From positions 29,084,445 through 29,148,444 of the forward strand of contig CM026570.1 of NCBI GenBank assembly GCA_015143295.1: a DNA stretch of 64,000 nt. Direction: 5' to 3'. The notes under the pieces are model-generated. The model was not told the DNA's origin. It worked only from the letters and a program-made list of their open reading frames with translations, and made no database searches. Positions 31,435-43,100 of the stretch are shown piece by piece (the first letter of the stretch is position 1; the number at the start of each line of letters is the position of its first letter). This DNA is from Tetracentron sinense (Eukaryota; Streptophyta; Magnoliopsida; Trochodendrales; Trochodendraceae). The position numbers and the translations under genes are program-made.

Positions 31435-32675
31435 TGTAGCACCCCGGACTTTTTCATCCTTAATGAATAGCACCTTCGTAGCTAATTGGCCGTTTTTATA
31501 GTCTAATTAATAAATAAGGGATAAATCAGAAATTCTGAAATATCAGAAATGTTCGTTTTCGAAAGACGGATCCAACGCAAGTTGAATCGTCGAAATCCGA
31601 CGAGCGAGTCAAAGATATGGTCAAAATAGTCCAGACATACAGAGCACCGATCGCTCGGTCCAGTCAGCGATCGATCTGTCCATAACCGATCGATCGGTAG
31701 CTATCGCACGGTCAGAAATTTTGTATGGGGAAATTTTTCAGAGAGTGAGTTTTTGACCCGTCGATCGGTCATAAACACCGATCGCTCGGTAGGCAACCGA
31801 TCCGATCGGTCATAACCACCGATCGCTCGGTCTTCGGGTTTTTGCAGAAATTTCAGTAAGGGCGTTTTCATCTTTTGGGTGTTAAACCCTTACCCATAAG
31901 GGTTTGCTCGACCCTTTGAGCCCCCATTCACAACCCTTAGACATTTTGAGAGCTAGAGAGTGAGAAGAAGAGGGTTTTGACCTAGGGTTTCCATTGAGGA
32001 AGAAATCAAAGGGGTAGACCATCCTAGGTCATCCTCCAAACTTGGATTTGCTTCAAGTTCAAGGCTTGGATTCTCCAAATCCAACCTCAAGCTCGGTGTG
32101 GAGTACCTCTTCAAGCTAGGGCAGCGTTTCTACATCATCCTCAAGGATTTTCTTTCCCTTTTCAAGGTTAGTCAGACACTCTGCCTAGTTAACTGTGGTA
32201 ATAACCTGAGTTTCTAAGAAAATATGTGTTGGATTATTACGTCCCATTGTCCCTGGTGTTGGTATATGCTAATACCTAAAAACATAAACCGATACTCAAA
32301 CAAATGGAGAATGTATGAAGATGAGGAAGTGGAGGCGATTGGATGCAATCGTTGTGATGTGTTGAATGATGGGAAAATGGGGAAGGGCATAATTACGCAA
32401 TGAACACACCCAAGTGTTTGATGAAATGGTCAAATGAGAAAATATGAAAGATAACTAAAGGTGAAAAAGGTTGAATAACCACATGTTGACTGAGAATGTA
32501 TGAATAACTAAGATTTGAAAGCATGAGTCACATAAATGTTCCCCATTTTCGGCAAGTTTATGTAGTGTGATTTCGCTTCTTAAATTCTCATGTGAAGTGG
32601 GAATTGTTATAAACTGCGATAGGTCATTTCCCAATGATTTCACGATGGCTATGCACGGCACATTAGGAGGATGTC
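31435..32675 (+). mobile_element. Partial LTR2 of composite F
   Basis: It matches LTR3 closely for about 650 bp, then becomes full of one- to few-base indels from about 32090. It ends at about 32675, where sequence changes to mid-gag with only one or two bases of overlap. The missing part is the hairpin array, micro-ORF, LTR end, primer site and the first 260 bp of gag. No other copy shows such indel density. Confidence 0.85.
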
Positions 32676-33678
32676 ACTACTGACCCCATGGTCGCCGAGG
32701 CATGGGTGATGCAATTGGAAAAGATTTTTAAAGCGCTCCACTGCACGGATGAACAGAGAGTGGACTGGGCCACCTTCGTGATGGAAGGTGCGGCCGAGCA
32801 TTGGTGGAGAGCCGCACAGAGACAGAGGGAGTCCACCAGGGCGGGGGAGCCGTGGACATGGCCGGAATTTTTGGATGTCTTCTATAAGCAGTATTTTCCA
32901 GTAGCTGTCAAAGAACAGAAGGAGATTGAATTCATGACTCTTGAACAAGGAGAGTTGAGTGTGGCCGATTATGAGGCTACCTTCGTGGAGTTATCGAGAT
33001 TCGCACCTCACCTAATTGCATCAGAGCATATGCGAGTCAGGAAATTTGAGCGGGGATTGAAACCCTCCATTAGAGACAGGGTCTCGATGTTCCAGGTGGC
33101 TACCTGGGGAGAGGTTGTGAGCAAGGCGAAGCTTGCCGAGAAGAATTCGGAAGAATTCTTCAAGAGAAGGGATATGACTCGAGGCCAGTCGAGTAGTTCG
33201 GGGTCGGCAGAGAAGAGGGTTAGGACAGCCCCATATCAGGCATCCAGGCTGATACGGTCACAGAGGCCTCCCTTGACATCACAGACATCTCGGCCTACCA
33301 CTACACCAGTACCTCGTCCCACATTTTCGCAGGCCACCCGATATGTTCCACTTGCATCCTCATTAGAATTTGAGGAGTGCTCCTATTGTGGCCGGAGACA
33401 CAGGATTGGCGAATGTCGGAGGATTTCAGGTGGGTGCTTTCACTGTGGGGTTGTGAATCACATGGTCAGGGATTGCCCTCGCAGGCAGCTACAGCCTATC
33501 CAGCCCCAGGGGAGTAGGCCACCAGTTTGACAGGATTCCCAGCCGGGATCCTCACAGGCTTCTGCGTCTAGGTCTGCACGACCCACACCGTCCACTCCAC
33601 CGCCTCGTAGGGCAACCCAGGGTTAGGTTTTTGCCTTATCGGAACGGGATGCACGTGCATCTGACGATGTCGTGCAAG
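32676..33678 (+). pseudogene. gag: Tekay gag, composite copy 2 (N-terminus missing)
   Basis: The sequence resumes at a point equivalent to 26875 of copy 1 and is nearly identical from there to the donor. It differs at one residue near the start (Thr for Met) and one Lys for Asn. It keeps the Gag domain and the CCHC knuckle. The stops TGA 33528-33530 and TAG 33624-33626 are those of copy 1. There is no start codon of its own at the Gag N-terminus. Confidence 0.9.
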
Positions 33679-33814
33679 GTACGCTATCATGCTAAAGTTT
33701 CAAGTTGTAATTGGCTGTTATTATGTAATGTGATTGCTTATATGTATGACATGCTACCTATACTTATGTGTTATTGCGTGAAATCTATTAACGTGAATTT
33801 AATTAATCACACAG
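33679..33814 (+). other. Putative gag-pro intron (copy 2, 136 bp)
   Basis: It has the same ends, length and frame effect as the segment at 27878-28013. Confidence 0.7.
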
Positions 33815-36800
33815 GCGCGTTATTAGTGAATGAATGCCTAGCCCGAGTGTTGATCGACACAGGATCCACTCATTCCTTTGTATCGCCTAGCTTTGCGAAA
33901 GGATTTCCAACCAAGTCCAGTCAGTTGAAGCATGAATTAACCATCTCCACACCGCTCGGCAAGTCAGTGGACACGGACCGTATATACAGGGACTGTGTAG
34001 TCCAAGTGGGACAGAATGAGTTGTTAGCCGACCTCATCATCCTGGACTTCCAAGACTTAGATTTCGATGTCATACTTGGTATGGATTGGCTATCGGCTCA
34101 CCATGGACATGTGGCATGTTTCGAGAAGATGGTGAACTTTGAGCCGATGGGAGTTAAGCCATTTCACTTTCGAGGGTTGAGGGAAAGAGACATTGCTCGC
34201 CTCGCAGCTTTGAGCTTAGCAAACCCAGAAGCACAAAACTCCTCGGTCATTCCGGTCGTGAGTGAGTTCTTGGATGTATTTCCGGAGGAACTTCCCGGAT
34301 TGCCTCTGGATCGGGAGATTGAGTTCGCTATAGAGCTTACTCCAGGCACCGCTCCGATTTCAAGGGCACCATATAGAATGGCCCCAATAGAGCTTGAGGA
34401 ATTAAAGAAGCAAATTGAGGAGTTACAACAACTTGGTTTCATCCAACCAAGTGTGTCACCATGGGGAGCTCCGGTCCTCTTTGTGAAAAAGAAAGACGGG
34501 TCAATGAGAATGTGCATAGATTACCGGCAGTTGAACAAGATAACTATTAAGAATCGTTATCCTTTGCCTCGGATAGACGACTTGTTTGACCAACTGAAGG
34601 GAGCAAGATTTTTCTCCAAGATTGATCTTAGATCGGGGTATCATCAGTTAAAGATCAAGGCGGCAGATGTTCCGAAGTCGGCTTTCAGGACTCGGTATGG
34701 GCACTACGAGTTCCTTGTCATGCCTTTTGGGCTGACGAATGCACCGGCGGCGTTCATGGATTTGATGAACCGGGTGTTCTGATCGTACTTGGATCGATGT
34801 GTGATTGTGTTCATAGATGATATTTTAGTGTATTCCCAGACACGGGAAGATCACGCACGAGACCTTCGTCTTGCTCTGGAGATATTGAGAGAGCATAGGC
34901 TATACGCTAAGTTAAGCAAGTGTGAATTTTGGTTGGAGAAGGTGGCGTTCCTAGGCTACGTAGTGTCGGCCGAGGGTATTTCTGTTGACCCGGCAAAGAT
35001 AGAGGCAGTTATGATATGGGAGAGACCCAAGAGAGTCACGGAGATACGTAGTTTTCTCGGGTTGGCAGGCTATTATCGGAGATTCGTGGAGGGATTCTCC
35101 AGTTTGGCTGCACCTCTCACTTACCTGACGAGAAAGATTGCTAAGTTTAGTTGGAGCGACAGATGCGAAGCGAGCTTCCAAGAGTTGAAGAAACGCCTCA
35201 CCACGGCCCCCGTCCTTACTGTGCCATCCGGGAGTGGTGGTTTTGTGGTTTACAGTGACGCCTTGCATGTGGGGTTGGGATGTGTACTTATGCAGCACGG
35301 CAAAGTCATTGCTTACGCCTCCAGGCAATTGAAAGAGCATGAGAAGAATTATCCCACTCACTATTTAGAGCTCGCCGCGGTTGTGTTTGCCTTGAAGATT
35401 TGGCGACATTATCTCTATGGGGAACAGTTCGACGTATTTACGGACCATAAAAGCTTGAAGTACCTGTTCTACCAAAAGGAATTGAATTTAAGGCAGAGGA
35501 GATGGGTAGAGTTTTTGAAAGACTACGAATGTTCCATTCAATATCATCCGGGCAAGGCGAACGTTGTAGCCGATGCTCTTAGCCGGAAGCCCACTGGACT
35601 TTTTGCGCACATGATGCTGAGGGAATGGAGGTTGTTAGAAGATGCATCCAACCTCGACATCAGTTTTAGTCTCCCTACTTTTGGGCCAGTAATGGCTAAC
35701 ATCACAGTTAGACCATATATCCTAAGCATGACCAGGGAGTTGCAGGGAATGGATGTCGAGCTACTGTCTTACCGAGACCAGTCAGTTAAAAGTGGCAGCA
35801 AGGATTTTGCGGTGAGGGATGATGGAATTATCACTTTCAAGGGAAGAGTATGTGTCCCAGCCGATGAGAAGCTTAAGTGAGAAATCTTGTACGAGGCTCA
35901 CCGGTCCATGTACACCGTTCACCCCGGGGGTACCAAGATGTATAGGGACTTGAAGAAGCACTTTTGGTGGTGGAACATGAAGTGAGAAATAGCTGGGTAC
36001 GTGTCCCGATGCTTGGTGTGCCAACAAGTCAAGGCCGAGCACAGGAGACCGGCGGGTCTGTTGCAGTCTCTCCCTATTCCCGAGTGGAAATGGGAACATA
36101 TCTCTATGGACTTCATCGTGGGGTTGCCAAAGACAGTTAAAAAGACTGATGCGATATGGGTTGTGGTTGACAGACTCACGAAGTCCGCCCATTTCTTACC
36201 GTACCGGACTACATTCAACTCAAATTAGTTAGCTGCCTTGTACATCAAAGAGATAGTCCGATTGCACGGAGTGCCAGTGAGCATTGTCTCAGACCGGGAT
36301 CCAAGGTTCACATCCAGGTTTTGGAGAAGTTTTCAGGATGCCATGGGTTCCAGACTAGACTTTAGCACGGCCTTCCATCCACAGACGGATGGGCAAACCG
36401 AGCGAGTGAATCAGATTATTGAAGACATGCTCCGTGCATGTATGCTAGACTTCAAGGGAAGTTGGGAGGATCACCTACCTTTGGTGGAATTCACCTACAA
36501 CAATAGTTACCAGGCAAGCATACAGATGGCACCCTTTGAGGCTTTGTACGGAAGGAGTTGTAGATCTCCGTTGTATTGGGATGAAGTGGGAGAAAGAAAA
36601 ATTTTGGGCCCCGAGTTGATTGAACAAACTGCAGATAGAGTCAAGCTCATCCGGGAAAGGTTGAAGACCGCACAAGACCGACAGAAAAGCTATGCCGACA
36701 ACCGAAGGAGGGATCTTGAATATCGAGTTGGTGACTTTTTTTTTGTCAAGATTTCACCAACCAAGGGGGTTATGAGATTCGGGAAAAGAGGCAAGCTTAG

Positions 36801-37146
36801 CCCGAGATATGTGGGTCCATTCGAGATCATTACTCGAGTTGGTGAGGTAGCTTACCGAGTTGCCTTGCCCGCTCACATGGCGGCGATCCACAATGTATTT
36901 CACATCTCCATGCTTCGGAAGTATATCCCGGATCCTTCTCATGTCATCGAGCTTGATCTGATAGAGATCCGAGAGGACCTCACCCTAGTTGAACAACCGG
37001 TGCAGATCTTGGATAGGCGAGATCAAGTCTTGCGCAACAAGACCATTCCCTTGGTCTTGGTAAGATGGCAACACCATTCAAGGGAGGAAGCTACTTGGGA
37101 ACGAGAAGCCGAATTATGTGAAAAGTACCCCCATTTATTTGTTTAA
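33815..37146 (+). pseudogene. pol: Tekay pol, composite copy 2 (PR-RT-RH-INT-chromodomain)
   Basis: The same domains as copy 1 are present in a single frame, broken only by four stops: TGA 34780-34782, TGA 35878-35880, TGA 35983-35985 and TAG 36226-36228. Compared with element E, three are Arg codons (CGA) and one a Gln codon (CAG), so each is a single C to T change. The integrase half from 36238 to 37146 is open and ends with the chromodomain-like tail HHSREEATWE...KYPHLFV. One Arg before the zinc region is changed to Trp, also by C to T. Confidence 0.93.
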
Positions 37147-37224
37147 GGCCTTGACATTCCCTTGTATTTTGTTATAGTTTTACGCATGTATGTATCGTCC
37201 AAATTTCGGGGACGAAATTTTTGT

Positions 37225-37237
37225 AAGGGGGGGAGAA
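37225..37237 (+). promoter_or_regulatory. Polypurine tract, copy 2
   Basis: AAGGGGGGGAGAA directly precedes LTR3. Confidence 0.85.
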
Positions 37238-39535
37238 TGTAGCACCCCGGACTTTTTCATCCTTAATGAATAGCACCTTCGTAGCTAATTGGCCGTTTTT
37301 ATAGTCTAATTAATAAATAAGGGATAAATCAGAAATTCTGAAATATCAGAAATGTTCGTTTTCGAAAGACGGATCCAACGCAAGTTGAATCGTCGAAATC
37401 CGACGAGCGAGTCAAAAGATATGGTCAAAATAGTCCAGACATACAGAGCACCGATCGCTCGGTCCAGTCAGCGATCGATCTGTCCATAACCGATCGATCG
37501 GTAGCTATCGCACGGTCAGAAATTTTGTATGGGGAAATTTTTCAGAGAGTGAGTTTTTGACCCGTCGATCGGTCATAAACACCGATCGCTCGGTAGGCAA
37601 CCGATCGATCGGTCATAACCACCGATCGCTCGGTCTTCGGGTTTTTGCAGAAATTTCAGTAAGGGCGTTTTCATCTTTTGGGTGTTAAACCCTTACCCAT
37701 AAGGGTTTGCTCGACCCTTTGAGCCCCCATTCACAACCCTTAGACATTTTGAGAGCTAGAGAGTGAGAAGAAGAGGGTTTTGACCTAGGGTTTCCATTGA
37801 GGAAGAAATCAAAGGGGTAGACCATCCTAGGTCATCCTCAAACTTGGATTTGCTTCAAGTTCAAGGCTTGGATTCTCCAAATCCAACCTCAAGCTCGTGT
37901 GGAGTACCTCTTCCAAGCTAGGGCAGCGTTTCTACATCATCCTCAAGGATTTTCTTTCCCTTTTCAAGGTTAGTACACTCTTCCTAGTTACTTTGGTAAT
38001 AACCTAGGATTTTTCTAAGAAAATATGTGTTGGATCTTCCCCATTGCTCCCTTGTGTTGGTATATGCTAAATCCCTAAAACATAAACAAGATAATACAAA
38101 CAAATGGTAGAATGTATGAATGGATGAGGAGTGGAGGCGATTGGATGCCATGTTGTGATGTGTTGAATGATGGGAAAAATGGTGGAAGGGCATATTACGC
38201 ATAATGAACACACCCCAAGTGTTTGATGAAATGTTCAAATGAGAAAATATGAAATAACTAAAGGTAAAAAGGTTGAATACCACATGTTTGATAGAATGTA
38301 TGAATAAACTAAGATTTGAAAGCATGAGTCACATAAATGTTCCCCATTTGGCAAGTTGTATGTATGTGTTTATTTCGCTTCTTAAATTCTCATGTGAGTT
38401 GGGAATTGTTAAAATGCTATATGTCATCATGATTTCACGATTGCTATGCACGAGCACATATGTAGATGGAGGATATTGTCAAGGAGGTTGGTAGCCCAGG
38501 ATTATGCGGGTGCTCACCTCTGGCTCATAAGAAACGTATTGCATTGTCAAGGGGGTTGGTAGCCCAGGGATCATGCGGGTGCTCACCCCTAGCTCATAAG
38601 AAAGGACTCGGAAATGTTGCACTGTCAAGGAGGTTGGTAGCCCCGGTTAAGGGTGCTAACCTCTGGCTCATAAGTAAGGTATCGTACTGTCAAGGAGGCT
38701 GGTAGCCCAGGGATGTGCGGGTGCTAGCCTCTGGCTCATAAGAAGTGTATTGTACTGTCAAGGGGGTTGGTAGCCCAGGGATGTGCGGGTGCTAACCCCT
38801 GGCTCATAAGAAAGGTATTGTACTGTCAAGGAGGTTGGTAGCCCAGGGATATGCGGGTGCTAACCTCTGGCTCATAAGAAATATTGAAAGGACAACTCAA
38901 AGAGGAATTGTATGATGCATGGACATGTTTTAGTTTCATAATAATTATGACTTGATAAAATGTTTATGTATGAGGTTGCTAGAAATGATTATGAACTATA
39001 CTCCTCCCATTGCTTGTATATGATGTTGTTCGTTATTACCATTGTTAGTTAGGGGCTTGTACTCGCTGAGTATTCCATGCTCAGCCGTACTTTCATGTTG
39101 GCAAGTACCCGAGTCCCTCTCGACATTTGTGATCCGGGTCCTTGGATAGAGGAGGACTATGGCGAGGAGGAACCTTATGAGGATCTAGTAGTCGAGCCTC
39201 AGGCGGAGGCGAGAGACTTAGACCATTGGCCCCACGGGGGTGACTATTGAGCGAGACAGAGTTGTATTTTGTCTTTTGTATTTTGTTAGGTGGGCATGTC
39301 CACCTTAGGCTTAGATGTGTTGTACATATGTTAAACTTGGAATACTGTTTTGGAACTTTAGAAGAAAAAAAAAGAGTTGGTTGCGCTTCCGCATTTTTAT
39401 GTTTAGCTTCCGCGCTCTGATTATCATTGTATTAGTATTATATTTTTGCCTTGTTCATTACAGGATGGTTTGGCAGGTTTGTATAGTCCACCTAAAGTAT
39501 CCCTAGACTCCTAGGGGGTATTTTGGGGCGTGACA
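37238..39535 (+). mobile_element. LTR3 of composite F (3' LTR)
   Basis: TGTAGCACCCCGG to GGGGCGTGACA, 2298 bp. It is colinear with LTR1 but has six hairpin units (38470-38882) instead of seven and scattered substitutions. The palindrome array is at 37450-37637 and the donor-like site at 37979. The TSD follows. Confidence 0.95.
39077..39250 (+). CDS. LTR micro-ORF (LTR3 copy, 57 aa)
   Basis: Same frame and length as the LTR1 copy. Two changes (Ser to Leu, Gly to Ser) fall where the acceptor-like site CGGCAG became TGGCAA. The PWIEEDY core and the end are unchanged. Confidence 0.55.
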   Translation: MLSRTFMLASTRVPLDICDPGPWIEEDYGEEEPYEDLVVEPQAEARDLDHWPHGGDY

Positions 39536-39540
39536 GTATG

Positions 39541-40137
39541 TGTGCTAGATTTCAAGCTAATCCTAAAGAATCACATATAACTGCTATCAAAAGAATCTTC
39601 AAATACTTAATTGGAACAATAGATCTAGGTCTTTGGTATCCTAAGAACACATCATTAGAACTAGTTAGCTATTCTGATGCAGACTTTGCTGGTTGCAAAA
39701 TTGATAGGAAAAGCACTAGTGGTTCATGTCATTTCTTAGGACACTCTTTAGTTTCATGGTCATGTAAGAAACAAAACTCTGTATCTCTATCAACAACTGA
39801 GGTTGAATATGTAGCAGCTGAGAATTTTTGTGCTCAAACATTATACATGAAACAACAACTATAAGATTTTAAATTTTTCTATGATAAAATTCCAATTAAA
39901 TGTGATAACACAAGTGCAATATGTATGACAAAGAATCCAATTCAACATTTAAGAACAAAACATATTGAGATAAGATATCATTTCATAAGGGATCATGTTC
40001 AAAATGGAGATGTAATGTTAGAATTTGTTGAAACTAATAATCAACTTGCAGACATATTCATTAAACCTCTTCCTTATGAAAGATTCAATAATCTAATAAG
40101 AGAATTAGGCATGGCTAGCCTTGATGACATCAATTGA
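39541..40137 (+). pseudogene. SIRE-like element 1 RNase H, main part
   Basis: It continues the fragment at 23889-23936 with CARFQANPKESHITAIK, then the RNase H catalytic regions (SYSDADFAGCK, STTEVEYVA, DNTSAICMTKN, RTKHIEIRYHFIRDHV) and ends ELGMASLDDIN, TGA 40135-40137. One TAA at 39862-39864 interrupts it. The sequence resembles the SIRE/Maximus lineage. All of gag, protease, integrase and most RT of this element are gone. Confidence 0.85.
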
Positions 40138-40378
40138 AAAATATGCCTAATGAAGAACAAAGTAAGAGTTTATATGAAAAATTCTTGCTTGTGCTATATC
40201 ATGCCAAATATGTAGTCTCTCATAATTAAAAATGTCCTAAAATCCTTTTTCAAAAGGTTAAAGTGCTTAAAGAATCCATCCAGATAATCAAAATTTGTTT
40301 TTCTCAAATTTTTTGTCTGGACTCGTCGACAAGTCCTCTCCACTCGGCGAGTGAGTAAGGTACAGGTCTTTTTCTATT

Positions 40379-42604
40379 ATGTTTCGGGCTTCACTCGATG
40401 ATGAGACAATACAACTCGACCACAAGTGTGTTTTTTTTCTTCAGGTTTTACAGCCACTCAACGACGAGTTCAACCTACTCGTCGACGAGTGCCTTCGAGA
40501 CTATAAAATTAACCTATTCTTTACTATTCACTGTTCCATTGTTCAAATCCCTCTTTTCCCTCGCGATCTTCAACCTCCCAAATCTCTTCCATTCTTTCAA
40601 AATCTTATCAAAATTCTACCAAATACCTATGGCTCCTCGAGTAAAGAACCATTCTATGCCCAAGAAAAAGATCTCTACGGCAGAGAAAAACCTATTGGAG
40701 AATCATCTCACAGCCGTGCGCCTCCTCAAGAAGAAGAACCTCTCATGTTGTTCAAGACTCCTACAGCCCAAGAAAACTATTCAAGGTACTTTATCAAACG
40801 TGAACCCGCTTATGGTAAAGTTCCAGATTTTGGATTTCTTAAGGAAATAGGTCTTGATTCCATTGTATCAAAATTTCAAACTCTTAGATGGCATAGGTTC
40901 CTAGACCTCCGTGAACCCATGTACCCCGACCTTTGTAAACAATTCTACTCCAATCTCACATTTGACAAAACCGCTCAAAAATTTCACTCATATGCTCATG
41001 GTAAACTCATATCATTTAATGTGGAAGAACTTTGCTCTATCCTAAAATTTCCATCCGACACATTTCAAGAATTCACCACAAATCAATGGGTCTCCCATGA
41101 AGGATTCAATGTTATTGAGGCATTGAAAGTGATGTGTGTCAATAAAGACATCACTGACCTCATTCCTTCGAAGCTCAAGGATCTCACCCTTGATGCATGC
41201 CTTGCACACCACATTATCACCTATAATATTACTCCCCATGGGGGTGGCAGGGATTTCATTACATTCTTTGATGTATTCCTTATTTGGTGCATTTTAACCA
41301 CCCAGCACATTGATCTTTCCTTCATCATTGTCAATGTGATGAAAGACACTGCCAAGAGAACCTCAGGTAGACTTCCCTATGGTCTTGCTCTCACCCGCCT
41401 CTTCAAACATTTTAAAATTCCTTTTGATTCCTATCTGGACAAGAAGACCATCTCTGATTCTGATGTTTACTCTAAGGCTACTATTATGCGAATGGGATAC
41501 TCATATATAGAGTCCAGTAATGTTTGGGTCCCAAAATCCCAAACTATTCCTACCCACATTCCAGCTGACTTGCCTGACATTTCCATTCCTCCATTTGTTC
41601 CTCCATCATCTCACTCCACTCCTGCTGCTCCTATCTATTCCCCATCTCTTGTTAAGCCTATAGTGCAGACAGAGGCTGCTGAGTTAGTGCCTGAGCCAGT
41701 GACTACTGATCAGCCAGTTCATGATATAGAAGATGAGATAGCTGCTGAGGCAGAGGCTGAGCTTGATTGGGGAAATATCCAGATTGACATTGATGTTCCT
41801 GAATCTTCTCATAGACAAGATCCAGACCAGTTTGAGGATCTAGGACACCACTTTGCTTCCCCCTCTAGGCCTGCACCATCTAGTGAGCAGATGACTCTAC
41901 TGATTGCCTAGGTTGCCCTCATGGCCTGTAACATGGAGCATTTTCAAATGCAGATCAGTCAGAGGCTACTTCAGTTCCAAGATTCTTAGAGAGAGTTTTT
42001 GGAGAGTCTTCAGGCTTCTCAGATAGCTCAGATAGAGAGTTTCCAGTCAGAGACTAGAGAGAGGCTTTCTTCTCTAGAGTCCAAATTGGAGTTTGTTCAG
42101 TCAGATGTAAAGGTCAGTGAGCCTAGACTAGCAGAGGTTGAAATGAGAGTGAATGTCATCAAGGATAGAGTGGACTCCATCATCTCCATAATGCAGAACA
42201 CATCTGAGGATGCCTCCATTGAGAGTGTAAAGCTTCTGGGAGATGTGACAAACATAGGAAATGTTGTTAATGCCCAAGCAAGGTATATTCAGTATATGGC
42301 CAGCCTCCTTAATGATCAAGCTCCAGTGGCTGGGGTGATGGCAGCCAAAGTAGATCAGATTGCCATAGAATCTGCCTCCACCTCTCACAAGTTGGGATTT
42401 GTTCCCATTCCCACAGAGGTCTATTTTCCTCCTCGGCCACCTCCTGCTTCCTCTTTAGCTCCTCCACACCAACCTTCTCAAGCCACTCCTCCAGTGCCCC
42501 TTACAGCTGACGTGATTTCATATTCTTCTGAAGACTTGTCAAAGTCCAAGCCAAAACAACCTACATCAAAGCCGGAAAGGCCTACCAAGAGACAGAAGTT
42601 GTGA
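40379..42604 (+). pseudogene. SIRE env-like ORF (plant transposon domain plus coiled coil)
   Basis: The ORF downstream of pol is the place of the env-like gene in SIRE copia elements. The open frame 40379-41911 includes the block FDVFLIWCILTTQHIDLSFI and LPYGLALTRLFKHFKIPFDS, typical of the plant transposon domain in this family. After TAG 41909-41911 and TAG 41987-41989 the same frame continues to 42604 with a coiled-coil-like stretch and a Pro-rich, basic end (KPERPTKRQKL). The likely original start is ATG 40629 (MAPRVKNHS) in another frame, with a frameshift before about 40740. No clear signal peptide or membrane anchor is seen. Whether such ORFs are real envelopes is unresolved. Confidence 0.75.
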
Positions 42605-43100
42605 TGCAGACTTGTCATTTTTTTTTTTTTTACTCTGTATGAACTTTTGTTGATCATACATAAAATCCCAACCATTTTCATTTTCCATCTCTTTATTTTT
42701 TTGATGTTGCCAAGGGGGAGAGAAAAATGTGAATGTGAATGCTTTAGTTGTTTTTATATATAGTAGACTTCTTGCAAACAATCAATAAATCAATTCCTTG
42801 TGGAACTTCTCTTGGTTCCAAACTTAAAACCTCTTTGTGAAACGTATCTTGGTTTAACACTCTAAACTTATGTGTTATTAACAATCTTGACTTAAAACTT
42901 TGATCATGGAACTTCTCTTGATTCCAGAATTCAAAATCAATTTTTTTACTAATGCTCAAAACTATGAATTCTGAAATTATTACATTTATTGCTCATGTTG
43001 AGGGGGAGTTACTCTCACTTTTTATAAGATCACTTATAGTGAGGGGGAGCTCATCCCAGAGCCATTCACATTATTATGTCATCATTAAAAAGGGAGAGAT
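42605..43100 (+). promoter_or_regulatory. 3' region of SIRE-like element 1 with repeated purine tracts
   Basis: Between the env-like ORF and the LTR are four purine tracts: AAGGGGGAGAG (42711), GAGGGGGAG (near 43000), GAGGGGGAG (near 43041) and AAAAAGGGAGAGA directly before the LTR at 43101. The last is the functional-looking polypurine tract. Hairpins TGGAAC-N8-GTTCCA (42801) and a close variant (42906) also occur. No gene is seen. Confidence 0.6.

Larger units (their letters stand above)
23937..39535 (+). mobile_element. Tekay composite element F (LTR-internal-partial LTR-internal-LTR)
   Basis: The unit is bounded by GTATG at 23932-23936 and GTATG at 39536-39540, a perfect TSD, and sits inside a SIRE-like RNase H gene. 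It holds LTR1 (23937-26298), internal region 1, a partial LTR2 (31435-32675), internal region 2 lacking its first 0.6 kb, and LTR3 (37238-39535). The two internal regions are almost identical, including the same stop codons. The duplication is therefore late, or it is an assembly error. Confidence 0.85.

Noticed and set aside
33631-33814. The long frame starting [10 protein letters not shown] as the natural start of Pol
   Set aside because: That start lies in the Gag end and runs through the putative intron. Pol similarity begins only at the acceptor.
40398-40850. A 150-codon frame overlapping the env-like ORF as a separate gene
   Set aside because: Its second half starts MAPRVKNHS, which suits the start of the env-like protein. 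It is better read as the same gene in another frame after a frameshift.
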